Below, in pieces: positions 54,041 through 63,954 of a DNA stretch of 64,000 bases (positions are counted from its first letter, which is position 1; each line of letters opens with the position of its first letter). Both the position numbers and the translations under genes were made by a program. The notes beneath the pieces were generated by a model, which was given only the letters and a program-made list of their open reading frames with translations, searched no databases and was not told the DNA's origin. This DNA comes from Leguminivora glycinivorella (Eukaryota > Arthropoda > Insecta > Lepidoptera > Tortricidae): NCBI RefSeq assembly GCF_023078275.1, contig NC_062991.1, positions 3,596,001-3,660,000 on the forward strand. The letters run 5' to 3'.

Positions 54041-54063
54041 AATAAATTAAAAAAAAAAAAAAA
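54041..54063 (+). terminator. Polyadenylation signal and A tail of the retrotransposon
   Basis: AATAAA at 54041-54046 followed after TT by a run of A to the 3' target duplication. Confidence 0.85.
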
Positions 54064-54076
54064 AAGATGGCGTCAT
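54064..54076 (+). repeat. Target-site duplication, right copy
   Basis: AAGATGGCGTCAT directly after the A tail. It supplies the ATG (54067-54069) and first three codons of the host coding exon. Confidence 0.92.
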
Positions 54077-54167
54077 CGAAGGAAACCTATTGTTTGTGTG
54101 GTCAACCATATAATATTGGACAATTTATGATAGAATGTGACTGCTGTCGTGAGTGGTTTCACGGAAG
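54067..54167 (+). CDS. KDM7-like: KDM7/PHF2/PHF8-family histone demethylase, first coding exon (N-terminal half of PHD finger)
   Basis: 101 bases: ATG plus 33 codons and two bases, ending at GGAAG with donor GTAATG. The peptide begins MASSKETYCLCGQPY and contains FMIECDCCREWFHG, the first zinc-ligand half of a PHD finger (CxC, CxxC, WFHG). A PHD finger at the extreme N terminus with FMIECD...WFHGSC is the hallmark of KDM7A/PHF8/PHF2, in which it reads methylated H3K4 and guides the JmjC domain that removes repressive H3K9/H3K27/H4K20 methyl marks in the nucleus. Phase 2 joins exactly with the exon at 61890. The retrotransposon ends three bases upstream of the ATG, so the natural 5' leader is displaced by 5.3 kb. 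Confidence 0.88.
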
Positions 54168-56825
54168 GTAATGTGAAAAATATATAAATATCCTAGTGAA
54201 AATGTGCATGTGTGTTAAAAAAATTGTGTATAGTTTGACAGTGCACCACAGTTCGGCCATCACACTTGTGATGTTTTAGTGAATTTTTCATGTTTATTTC
54301 GGCTTCTGTAGGTCCGTTGGTCTTAGAAGAACGTTATACTGCACTAAGCTTAATGTTTTGAGTTGTTTTAGTCCAGAACGTAGTGCATAACATTTGTTTA
54401 CATGGTCCGTCGTCATGGGTCCTGCGTTTCAGTGCAAGCTCAGGAACCCGCATCATATTCTTTGTGTTCAAATTAAGGTTTATTATTGTGCTACGTTAGG
54501 AGCTGTGCTAGCCAGGGCTATTGTAGTCCTCTATAGTCGCTTTAACAGTTTTTTAAAGTTGAATCTGCCTGGTGAGTTAGGTGTAATCACCTGTTGAAAC
54601 AGATAAATATTGTGATGAACATCATATTATTGTCTTCTGGAGAACATTGAAATTAAAATGCGAGCTCTTCGTAAGGAAATATACTATACCTACATCAACA
54701 TCATTATTTTGAGTTAGTAGCTGCAAAATTACCTAACTTAAATTTGTTCTTTAGCAAGATAGTCTTTCAAGAAATCAAGTCAGTATCAGTATACATTAAA
54801 ACTATACTGATTGTAATTCTAATTTTAATTTGTTACTTAATTCAACTCTAAAACAACTAGACATCTCAACATATTGCACAACCATTGAATTAAGTGTGAT
54901 TTACACATTTGTGGTAAAAACTTGGAAACTAATGATGACCTTGGTCTAATGTGGAGGCAGTTTTTATAGTTGTTGAATCATTGATTAACTTTACTTTTTA
55001 GAGACACTACATCTTATTAAGTAACCACAATGCCTAACTAAGTGACTAAAATCTGTCTAAGTTTATGTCCTTTCACATATACAATTTAGTGTTGAGTTTT
55101 TTTGTTAAATGAGTACTATAACATGTTTTAAGTTGAACTACTCAATCTTAAAATAAACCTTCCTACTGTGGAACTTACTGTATAGTTATTGTACCCATTA
55201 GAATCTAGCACCAGCTTCAAAAAAGCATTGATTCCGTCCTGTGTGGTCAAATTGTTATTTGACACAGATTTATTTCACACACTTTTTATTTGGAATTGTA
55301 TTTTGATCTTAACAAAATCAATATAATAATGGTGGTCTAAATCAGTCTTTGACAGGTTAATGTGATGGCCAACATGAAGTTTGATTTTAAACTGACCAAT
55401 CAGCTCGAGTTGCAATTTATATGCACTAATTCAAATTTTAAGTCATGCTGGATGTATACAGGGTTCCCGGTAATAGGCTAGTTTCCTATACTTAAAATAA
55501 AATATTTTATTCAGTGCACGAAATAAAGCATCACATAATTAGAAGAAAAATATGGACAGTAGTTATTTTTAAACATAATTTCTATTTAATAAGTCGAAGA
55601 GAAAGATATAAAGTAAATGAGTTGATCGTGACGTCACTCCTCAGTATTTCATAGTAATTCCATATTAAGCTTCTGTACCGTTATTTGAAGCCTATTTAAT
55701 ATATTGAGAGACAGCGATACTGCTTGTAGATGCGTAGCGGTTCACAGCAGGTACCTACAGCTGAACACCTGTAAACAACTTGCAACTCCAGTTTTACGAT
55801 TCAGGTTTCCCCTTCCCCCAGGCGACCCGTGCCGTCGGGACGGCAACGATGTTTCATCATTGGCGTTCTGTTTGTCGGAACGTTCGGTTCACTACAAAAA
55901 ATTCTTAGAATTCTTTAATTCTTGGAATTTTTTGTAAGTTTAATCAAAAATATCGTTTTAGAAAACGGTTTTACCGTTCGTTTACTATTATAAATTTAAA
56001 TGTTTTAGAAGCTGAGCACCTGATCGATTCACTTTGAGCGCAGCGTGTCGCGTAAGTAAGCGATTTTTTATTTCTTTTTCAGTTATTTTTTTCAGTGAAT
56101 CGATTCGTCTTAAGCACGGAACAGGTCAAGAAAGTAAAAATTTAAAAATGATCTCCTTGTCCTCTTTGAGACTAAAACAGTCCTAATTAAAGTCGTAATT
56201 GACGCGATTAGTGTTTGTTTTGCCTTGCGGCCGAAGATGAGCCTGTGCTGTGACCTGATAATTTCCGTGCGTGCCCATTGTGGTAGGTACTGTGCTGCGG
56301 GATAAAATTCCTTTACAATCTCTTTAAATAGATCGATATTCTGTAACGGAATTCAGAAATAGATCAAAAGTCGAAAGTTAAAGCCTATAGCTGCCGGACT
56401 TGGCAAGGGCGTCAATAAATATTTATTGATTCTAAGTATCATGTTGGCTTTTATATCCGATCCCTGTGTGCCTTAAAATCGACTTTCCGCTCTAAAGAAA
56501 GGTAACTAACAAACCTATATCATTAGCGTCTTTGGGGAACATGTTTGTGTAATCCAAAAAATGTTCCGTCAATAAATATGGGCAATTTTAAATGCACAGT
56601 ACGGTATCGTCAGGGATACCTCTGAAAAATGTAGTTTGGTAATGTTCTTATGCCTTAATCAAATCTAAGCCGCTTGCCAGTGGAAGTAAAGGATTACAAA
56701 GTGAAACTCAGGTATGTGGAGAGTTGTATTAATTACCAAATATAAGTTCCGGTTAAAGATAATTGAGAAATCCGCATACGAGAGAGTCACTCTTTAATCC
56801 TTAACTATAATAATAGCGTTTAATA

Positions 56826-57820
56826 ACGCAAGGCGAGCGTATTTGATTAATTTGATTACTTGGCTGCTGCGTAAGCAGAGTAAAAGGGTGCATCATTGCA
56901 CTTGCTTACTAAAAACTTCTTACCTGCGCAAGGTGTGAAGAAATTTACAACCAGTATGTTTTTATTTTGTGTATAGTCCGCTTAAGGATATTAAAGACTA
57001 GTATAATAATTATTATTCTGTGGAAGCAGGCATTAGTGGAAAAAATATCAAGTGTTAAGACGGTGTAAAAGCACTGGTCTAACACAGTAGGCAGTGACCC
57101 TGTCTGCAGAGCCTATGGTTCTGGGTTCGAATCCCAGTATGGGAATATGTTTGTGTGATGCACACAAATAGCGGGACGTAGTTGAACGAAAGAGAGCCAT
57201 CCTCTGAAAATAGCCTTTTATTTGAATGGCTTTTCCCTTTTTACGTTGAGATTATATTCAAATAATTATGTTTATATGAATTGGATCTTTTTCCTTTTAC
57301 TACGTCCATTTTTTCCCGAGTTACGGTTGTGTTATTATGTATTTAAGTATACATATGTCTATAATAAGAGTAATATGTCGCCTTGCTACCATAGTACAAG
57401 CCTTCCTCAGTTTTTGGCAAAATAGATTCCCCAATGTCTATTTATTTTGGTACCGATAGTAAATTTCCCGCTTATTAAGGCTTATGAGTATTACTATTTA
57501 TCTAGATAAAAACCAGCCGTCTACGCAAGACGTGCATCTTCCCATTTTCATATTTCCCGCCTGCGCAAGGTGTGTGAATAATATGATTGTTAAGACAGCT
57601 GAAAATTTTGTAGTCTGCGCAAGGCTTGCAATTTTCGTGACTCAATTTTCTGCCTGCGCAAGGCGATTAAATATTTTATTTAGCCTGCTGAAAACCTGTC
57701 GCCTTCGCAAGGCGCGTGTTTACATATCCTGCGTCACAAGCAGATCAAGCAGATGTGGTATAATAGGTATAATACAATTAGCATGGTTCTAAAGCGGTTT
57801 TTGTTGGCCTACGCAAGGCG
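56826..57820 (+). repeat. Cluster of YGCGCAAGGCGTG-like motifs
   Basis: AACGCAAGGCGAGC (56825), CTGCGCAAGGTGTG (56924), CTACGCAAGACGTG (57521), CTGCGCAAGGTGTG (57561), CTGCGCAAGGCTTG (57615), CTGCGCAAGGCGAT (57654), TTCGCAAGGCGCG (57704) and CTACGCAAGGCGTT (57809). Spacing within 57521-57720 is 40-55 bases. All in the same orientation. Confidence 0.75.
57066..57172 (+). repeat. SINE family B head, truncated
   Basis: GCACTGGTCTAACACAGTAG, GCAGTGACCCTGTCTGCAGA, GTTCTGGGTTCGAATCCCAG (B box) and TATGTTTGTGTGATGCACAC parallel the family at 44155 and 47820. It stops shortly after the head. Confidence 0.7.
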
Positions 57821-57984
57821 TTTTGAAACTTACGTGTGATGGAGGAAACAACACAATATGATAACGCCTCCTAAGCTTAGTACCAAGTGCTTACTTTGTT
57901 AATTACAAAGTCATTTTGACAGGGGTTATATATTTCTACTGCGGAATCACTTCCCAGTAATCATTAAATAGTCTCGAGAAGACT

Positions 57985-58056
57985 TGTCAAAGCGGACCCC
58001 AGGCCTTCACTGGCCGGGGCCAATGCCGGGATAACGCAAGGAGGATGATGATGAGT
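57985..58056 (+). repeat. SINE family A, 3' tail
   Basis: TGTCAAAGCGGACCCCAGGC, GCCGGGGCCAATGCCGGGAT and AACGCAAGGAGGATGATGATG match the 3' end of the full SINE at 62653-62973. Confidence 0.8.
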
Positions 58057-58059
58057 CTG

Positions 58060-60970
58060 GTGAAGACTAAAAAGATTATCACAGTTATTGCTGGCGACTT
58101 GATAAACGTGGTTTCTTTTTTTGTGGAAACTTTTTCCACTATATAGTTATCTACTACATATTTTATCTTTGTCGTTAACGACGTTTGAAACACCTAGCTC
58201 ACGCTGACGCGGAGTGAGTTGACACGATAATATTCAAAATTAACCACGGTTTTATCAGCCTACTTATTTAGGTTTTAAAGTGGGATTTGAGGTCATTTAA
58301 TCATTTAAGTAAACCTGTTGATAGTGTTGATGCATATCAAGGTCGCAGTATTCTTTGGTTCAGGATATTAACCGTTTCCCAAACATCTTAAATGGGTTAT
58401 TTATTATATTATTTTAATCAAATAGTTATCTAGCCCGCTGGCCGCTCTGGCGCCACATGAGGCCAATAATCTAAAGATCAGATTGCTTTGGACTGTTTTA
58501 GGTCATTAATTTGTTCAGTTAAGCCCACGTGGGCTGAACACATTTTAAGGAATTGGCTATGTGGATGAAATAGCAAACATTTTTGCATGGTTTTTCGCTA
58601 TGTAAGAATGCAGTTGTGATATGTTATTACGTATTTTGAGGCTCCAGGAACGACCTGAACCAATGTTACAAAGAACCATTACATTAAAATGTGTTCACAT
58701 CCTCATAAAGTAGCACGGGGTGACTCGTCTACTCATTATTTAGTCCGAATGAAACAATACGTATTTAAATTATGAGTTTTAGGTTAAGATTACCGCCATA
58801 ACACGTTTTTAAAAATAAAAGAGGGGAAAAGGACACCTACGTAAGAAGTGATGAAATGTACGGGTTAATAAACCCAACTACAAACTTAAAACGCTGTCAT
58901 ATTACAGCTTTTAATCTGTTTTTTAAATAAAGTAACCTCTATGGTTAATAAATATATCACATTCATGGGGTATTCGGAAAACTATTTCTCATACCTAATC
59001 ATTGTTTTTGGTAACAATATTTTGCAAGATAAGTACTTGATGTAGTTTCAAAATGATTTTAATACTCATATAAAGATGGACCGTCAAAACAATTTTAAAG
59101 CTATGCCGAATAAGCCCATGACCCATGGGGTTTGATGAGTGTCTCAAAATTTTGTTTGGACCTCAGATCTCGGAACTACAGATCTAGGTACCTTAACCTC
59201 AATATCATATTCTTCATTACAAAACCAGAAGGCTACGTCATGCCATATAATGGAATGATTATATATCTTTATGCTTCCAACGAAAATCACGGGTCTTACC
59301 CGCATACATACGTATCCTTAAGGAGAAAAATATTTGATTGTAACATCTTGCGCTTTCATAAGCTGGTTACCCAAAACAAAAAGGCATTTATATACGAAGA
59401 AAATTCTATCATCAGCATTGGCTTAACATGTGTACAAATTACAAATAAAACGCTTCGCACATGTGCGTCTAGCCGCCTAGGCGTTGTTAGCCTATGCCAA
59501 TCCTTGGCTTAACAGAAAGTACATACATATTGGGTAAATAACTAACAAAAAATATTAGGGAACTGGGAGAGAACTCTCCAGACAAAAAGTCTAAGGTTAA
59601 GTTGTAGCCTGTTAACCAAGGCAATTAAAAGTTGAACTGTTGTAGTACCACTACTACCAATTGCACAGGAGGTACTTTGTTTAGGACTGTATTCATACAT
59701 GGATTCAATGACCTTAATACGTATACTCATAATGTATAACGAATGACTAAGTTATACTTATACAAAGCCTCAATAGTCTTGTTACTTGATATACTTACAC
59801 TTCCGTCCTGGATGATAGATTCGTTTACCAAAAGAGTATCTTATGCTTAGGAGTTTTCAATGATGAAAAATTCACAAGTGTGCTTATCCTCAATATATGA
59901 TAATAAGACTTTTTAGAATGATTAGATTATTTTTTTTAGCACTTACCAAACGTGCCCAGATTATTATTTCCGTTAATAAAATTGGAACCACGTTACACAT
60001 GGGTTCAGTATGGGTTATACCCAAGAGGCCAAGAATATTTCCGGCATACTAGATGGCTCGGGAAAATTACTAAAATAAGATTTCATAAAACGAATTAAGT
60101 ACATCACGAAAGAACCATGATTGTCGGAACATTAGTCATACCATGGGTATTAAGGTTTTCAATAGCTGCGCACATTAGTGTTATACACTTTTAAAGTTGT
60201 AGCCGATTGAGCGAAATTTTTCTTCGCTACCAAATTTTGACATGTCATAGCCATAAGGCAGTAATTATAATATTCACTGTCTATTATGTAATGCTGTAAT
60301 TGCCGGAAATAAATAGTGACTATTTGGATAAGACATTAATGAATGGATCAGTTCCTTAACTGTTTTATATAATATCATATGTAATAATATCATGTCATGC
60401 AAATCAATATATCAATATAATGTACCTATGTCATGTCGATTATTCTATGATACTGAAAAGAGATAAGCGAGTTGCGAGGAATTTGACACACAATCCAAAA
60501 CTTAAGTTTTTCGCTTATACCCTAAAAGAAATGATACTGCAATAACCCTACTTACTGGCAATTGCAGAGTCGGGGTCAAAACATTAAAAACATACTAAGT
60601 GTATTAAATTGAATATTATAATGAAATAAACGTAAACATAAGTCATGACCTGACCTTGTTAGGGGGATGAAATAAAAAAGTAACAGGTTTTTATAGTTTA
60701 TTTTAATATCATTATGGGTATATACATAATAGGTATCTACATAAAATTAAAAAAAAAAATGTTTCAAACTTTCCTTACCGACGAATAATAAGTTACAATA
60801 GAAAAATAGGTCACTGTGCACTTATCAATTCAGTCACTGCAGCTGCTGTCAGCTGCAATTCACATTCCTCCATATAGGTACACAAGGTATCTGATGTGTG
60901 AAGTGCACTTGAAGTTGTTATTTCCATTGGCGATTCAATTAATCACATTGGCGTTTCTTGACCACCAGGC
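58060..60970. other. Intron interior, nothing recognised
   Basis: AT-rich unassigned sequence. The longest frame (59132-59512, 126 codons) has no motif and no splice context. Confidence 0.45.
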
Positions 60971-61599
60971 GAATACAGACACGTCTCAATATATTAAATA
61001 GGCTTCAAATAACGGTACAGAAGCTTAATAGCAGCGTTTTACCTTACAATAAAACGCATATTAAGCGAAATACCTTATTTGAAGCCTATATTTTTAACTA
61101 CGCCTGTGGCTACAACACTCAGTTGCAATAAACCAAGGCACATTTATTTTTCCATTTGAGGGTATTTGTTGTTCGCTGCTAGTAAACAACATTTTTAGAC
61201 TATTCAGTTTCGAAGATACGTCTTTATTTCACATTTGAATTCATAAATGATGCAACCGTTTGGTAAGTGGTATATTGCAACTTCGGTTAAATTAATATTT
61301 TGAGAACCAATGATGAAACATCGTTGCCGTCCCGACGGCACGGGTCGCCTGGGGGAAGGGGAAACCTGAATCGTAAAACTGGAGTTGCAAGTTGTTTACA
61401 GGTGTTCAGCTGTAGGTACCTGCTGTGAACCGCTACGCATCTACAAGCAGTATCGCTGTCTCTCAATATATTAAATAGGCTTCAAATAAGGTATTTCGCT
61501 TAATATGCGTTTTATTGTAAGGTAAAACGTTGCTATTAGCAAATCGTTTTGACAGTTCATAAAAAGAAGCTGATTTGACTAGTAGGAAACTAGCCTATT

Positions 61600-61819
61600 A
61601 ATGGACCACCAAGAGGGCACCTTATACAGGTCCAGAAAATCGACATTAAGGTTTAGTAAAAGTCGCCTGGTTTTCGAGATTTTCACACTTTTTAAAATTT
61701 TAGGTAGTATTAAAATTTTAAAAAGTGTGAAAATCTCAAAAACAAGGCGACTTTTACTAAACCTTAAAGTCGATTTTTGGGGCCAGTATAAGGTGCCCTC
61801 TTGGTGGTTGTCCATTAAT
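61600..61819. repeat. Long hairpin (about 105-bp arms) next to exon 2
   Basis: ATGGACCACCAAGAGGGCAC and TTAGTAAAAGTCGCCTGGTT on the left pair with CAAGGCGACTTTTACTAAAC and GTGCCCTCTTGGTGGTTGTC on the right. The turn is near 61709 (TTTAAAATTTTAGGTAG). It yields near-identical open frames on both strands, which are not genes. Confidence 0.9.
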
Positions 61820-61889
61820 TACCGGGCACCCGGTATATTCGGATCTTCATCGAGTTATCTCTTAGTAAGTATATTATTTAATGTTTCAG

Positions 61890-61975
61890 CTGTGTGGACG
61901 TTAAGATATACCAGTCAGATGATATAGACAAGTACCACTGTCCAAAATGTGCACAAACCTATGGACCGTCAGTGT
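61890..61975 (+). CDS. KDM7-like: KDM7/PHF2/PHF8-family histone demethylase, second coding exon (C-terminal half of PHD finger)
   Basis: 86 bases between acceptor TTTCAG and donor GTAAGT. Its first base completes the serine codon begun in exon 1, giving WFHGSCVDV across the junction. The exon continues IYQSDDIDKYHCPKCAQTYG, the last CxxC zinc-ligand pair of the PHD finger, followed by PSV. The DID-YHCP-C...G signature is shared with KDM7A/PHF8. It ends in phase 1. The linker and JmjC catalytic domain are not found between here and 64000, so the gene runs off the window. Confidence 0.9.
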
Positions 61976-62007
61976 GTAAGTACAGCTTATTACATCTATA
62001 CATTTAT

Positions 62008-62108
62008 TTATGTTGTTGTTGATCGTCCTAGGACACCCCATAGGTGCATAGGGCCTCCACAAGATCCTTCCACGCCTTTCTATCTTGAGCCACCGCCTTG
62101 GCCTTTAC
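62008..62108 (+). repeat. Interspersed repeat (CACCCCATAGGTGCATAGGG family), copy 1
   Basis: TTGTTGTTGATCGTCCTAGG, ACACCCCATAGGTGCATAGG, CCTCCACAAGATCCTTCCAC and CTTTCTATCTTGAGCCACCG, shared with 63265-63412. Probably a retroelement 3'-end fragment. Confidence 0.7.
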
Positions 62109-62161
62109 ATTTATTTATGTAGTATAAAAAAATAATGTAGTATAGTTATATATAATGTTAT

Positions 62162-62487
62162 GTCATCATCCTCGTTGCGTTATCCCGGCATTTGCCACGG
62201 CTCATGGGAGCCTGGGGTCCTCTTTGACAACGAATCCCAAGATTTGGCGTAGGCACTAGTTTTTACGGAAGCGACTGCCATCTGACCTTCCAACCCGAAG
62301 GGTAAACTAGACCTTATTGGAAATAGTCCAGTTTCCTCACGATGTTTTCCTTTACCAAAAGTGACTGGCAAATATCAAATGACATTTCGCACATAAATTC
62401 CGAAAACTCATTGGTGCGAGCCGGGGTTTGAACCCGCGATCTCCGGAACGAAAGTCGTACGTACTTACCGCTAGGCTGTCAGCGCTT
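62162..62487 (-). repeat. SINE family A, complete, minus strand
   Basis: The minus strand starts AAGCGCTGACAGCCTAGCGG (A box) and continues ATCGCGGGTTCAAACCCCGG (B box), ATGTGCGAAATGTCATTTGA, GAAAACATCGTGAGGAAACT and GGTCAGATGGCAGTCGCTTC, ending GCAACGAGGATGATGA. About 326 bp. Confidence 0.9.
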
Positions 62488-62652
62488 ATATTTTAATACA
62501 GTTCAGTACACAGAATTAGATTTAGATAGTAGAATCAAGGTACCTAATCTATTTGTATGTATCTTCAAAATTACTGATATTGGCCTGTCGCCCTTGCCCT
62601 ACTGTTTATCGACTTTAACAGTCAAGTAGTTTGGATTTTACTTAGAAAAAAA

Positions 62653-62973
62653 GCTTTGGTGGCCTAGCGGTAAGGGCGTGCGACTTACGATTCGGAGGTC
62701 GCGGGTTCGAACCCTGGCTCGTACATACCAATGAGTTTTTCGAAACTTATGTGTGAAATGTCATTTGATATTTGTCAGTCGCTTTTCGGTGAAAGAAAAC
62801 ATCGTGAGGAAACCAGACTAATTCCAATAACGCCTAGTTACCCTTCGGAAGGTCAGATGGCAGTTGCTTTCGTAAAACTAGTGCCTACGTCAAATCTTGG
62901 GATTAGTGTCAAAGTGGACCCCAGGCTCACATGAGCCGTGGCAAATGCCGGGATAACGCAAGGAGGATGATGA
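62653..62973 (+). repeat. SINE family A, complete, plus strand
   Basis: Head TTTGGTGGCCTAGCGGTAAG (A box) and GTCGCGGGTTCGAACCCTGG (B box). Body TGTGAAATGTCATTTGATAT, GAAAACATCGTGAGGAAACC, GGTCAGATGGCAGTTGCTTT, AGTGTCAAAGTGGACCCCAG. Tail GGAGGATGATGATGATGAG. It serves as the reference copy for the fragments elsewhere in the window. Confidence 0.92.
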
Positions 62974-63264
62974 TGATGAGTTTGGATTTTACTATGTCTC
63001 TTAGGCCTAGAGAATATAAAACTACAGTTATTTTTATTTCAAACCAATATAATACTTTCCAAAATTTTAAAATAGTAACTCTACTGCATATGTTTAACCT
63101 TTATTTCCTTTTACTTGTCAACAATGTACATTATGTTCTTTGAAGAAAACTGAATAAATTAGAATGAATAGTTTATTCTTGAGTGCATAATGTTCCATGT
63201 TAAATTTTGTTACCTACCGTTTTCTATTTTTGTTAGTAGTTAACTCGTCAGATGTATGATTTAA

Positions 63265-63412
63265 ATTGATTTTGTTGTTGTTGTTGATGTCCTAAGGCAC
63301 CCCATAGGTGCACAGGGCCTCCGGTCTCCACAAGATCCTTCCACACCTTTCTATCTTAAGCCACCTTCATCGCCTTGGCCTCGTTCCAGCTCAATCATTA
63401 TTTGTATCTTCG
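63265..63412 (+). repeat. Interspersed repeat (CACCCCATAGGTGCACAGGG family), copy 2
   Basis: (TTG)n, CACCCCATAGGTGCACAGGG, CCACAAGATCCTTCCACACC, GCCTTGGCCTCGTTCCAGCT. Runs directly into a headless SINE A. Confidence 0.7.
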
Positions 63413-63668
63413 AATCCTGGCTAACCAATGAGTTTATTGGAACTTATGTGTCAAATGACATTTGATATTTGCCAGTCGCTTTTCGGTGAAGGAAAACATC
63501 GTGAGGAAACCGGACCAATTCCAATAAGGCCTAGTTACCCTTCGAGGAGATCAGATGGCAGCCGCTTTCGTAAAACTAAAGTGCCTTTGCAAAATCTTGA
63601 GATTAGTTGTCATTTGCCAATGCCATGAGCCATGGCAAATGCCAGGGTAACGCAAAGAGGATGATGAT
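63413..63668 (+). repeat. SINE family A, lacking the tRNA head
   Basis: Begins at the CCTGGCTAACCAATGAG region and continues ATGTGTCAAATGACATTTGA, GAAAACATCGTGAGGAAACC and AGATCAGATGGCAGCCGCTT, ending GCAAAGAGGATGATGATG. Confidence 0.85.
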
Positions 63669-63816
63669 GTATATTACAAGCTTTTATTTAACTTGCCTTG
63701 TTAGTATGTTAGTTTGGGTCAAAACATAGAAGATAAATTTGACTCACTTTCTGATTGAACTGAAATTTTGCACACATATCTAAATCACGAATATTATATT
63801 ATCATGGAGCTGATCT

Positions 63817-63954
63817 GGGTACGTAGCCGAAAACGAAACGCTTGTAGATATCTATCTCTATCGCTCGTGCGTATTGGCGCGACAGAGCCAGACTACCTTT
63901 CGCGGCGTTTCGTTTTCGTTTCGCGTCGCAGAAATGCCATTTGGCTATGGCACC
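63817..63954. repeat. MITE with ACGTAGCC / GGCTATG ends
   Basis: GGGTACGTAGCCGAAAACGA and AACGCTTG on the left pair imperfectly with GTTTCGTTTTCGTTTCGCG and CATTTGGCTATGGCACC on the right. The interior has CTATCTCTATCGCTCGTGCG and ATTGGCGCGACAGAGCC. Related to the left edge of the element at 37061. Confidence 0.65.

Larger units (their letters stand above)
48738..54063 (+). mobile_element. Full-length two-ORF non-LTR retrotransposon (I-like, with RNase H)
   Basis: A 5.3-kb element with a 160-bp 5' UTR, an intact ORF1 (zinc-knuckle protein), an intact ORF2 (endonuclease, reverse transcriptase, RNase H, zinc finger), a 200-bp 3' UTR with AATAAA at 54041-54046 and a terminal A run from about 54050. 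It is flanked by a perfect 13-bp duplication (AAGATGGCGTCAT). An RNase H domain after the reverse transcriptase points to the I group of clades and away from Jockey or CR1. Intact frames and perfect flanks indicate recent, possibly still active, transposition. Confidence 0.93.
55455..61605. repeat. Long-range inverted repeats in intron 1 (probable fold-back element)
   Basis: The outer pair is AATAGGCTAGTTTCCTA (55473) against TAGGAAACTAGCCTATT (61584). The main pair, about 155-190 bp, is 55704-55862 against 61314-61474 in reverse, including GACAGCGATACTGCTTGTAG, GAACACCTGTAAACAACTTG and GACCCGTGCCGTCGGGACGG. 55662-55704 is also inverted at 60974-61017. A further local pair is 61021-61092 against 61480-61545 (AAAACGCATATTAAGCG). 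The 5-kb interior has no transposase. It may be one large fold-back transposon or several related ones. Confidence 0.7.
54168..61889 (+). other. Intron 1 of the KDM7-like gene (7.7 kb)
   Basis: Bounded by donor AAG/GTAATG and acceptor ATGTTTCAG/C. The stretch 54168-55440 shows no repeat I can name. Further in are a fold-back structure (55455-61605), SINE pieces (57066, 57985), a CGCAAGG motif cluster (56826-57820) and a hairpin 70 bases before the acceptor. The minor open frames inside (for example 57222-57425, 57484-57792 and 59132-59512) have no domain. Confidence 0.8.

Noticed and set aside
54061..54167. PHD exon being part of the retrotransposon's own coding capacity
   Set aside because: It lies beyond the A tail and target duplication, uses a splice donor, and joins in phase to a second PHD exon 7.7 kb away. 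The element already has its complete ORF1 and ORF2.
61579..61927. Near-identical proteins on opposite strands (78 and 108 codons)
   Set aside because: Produced by the palindromic hairpin. The plus-strand frame also overlaps exon 2 in a different context. Not a gene.
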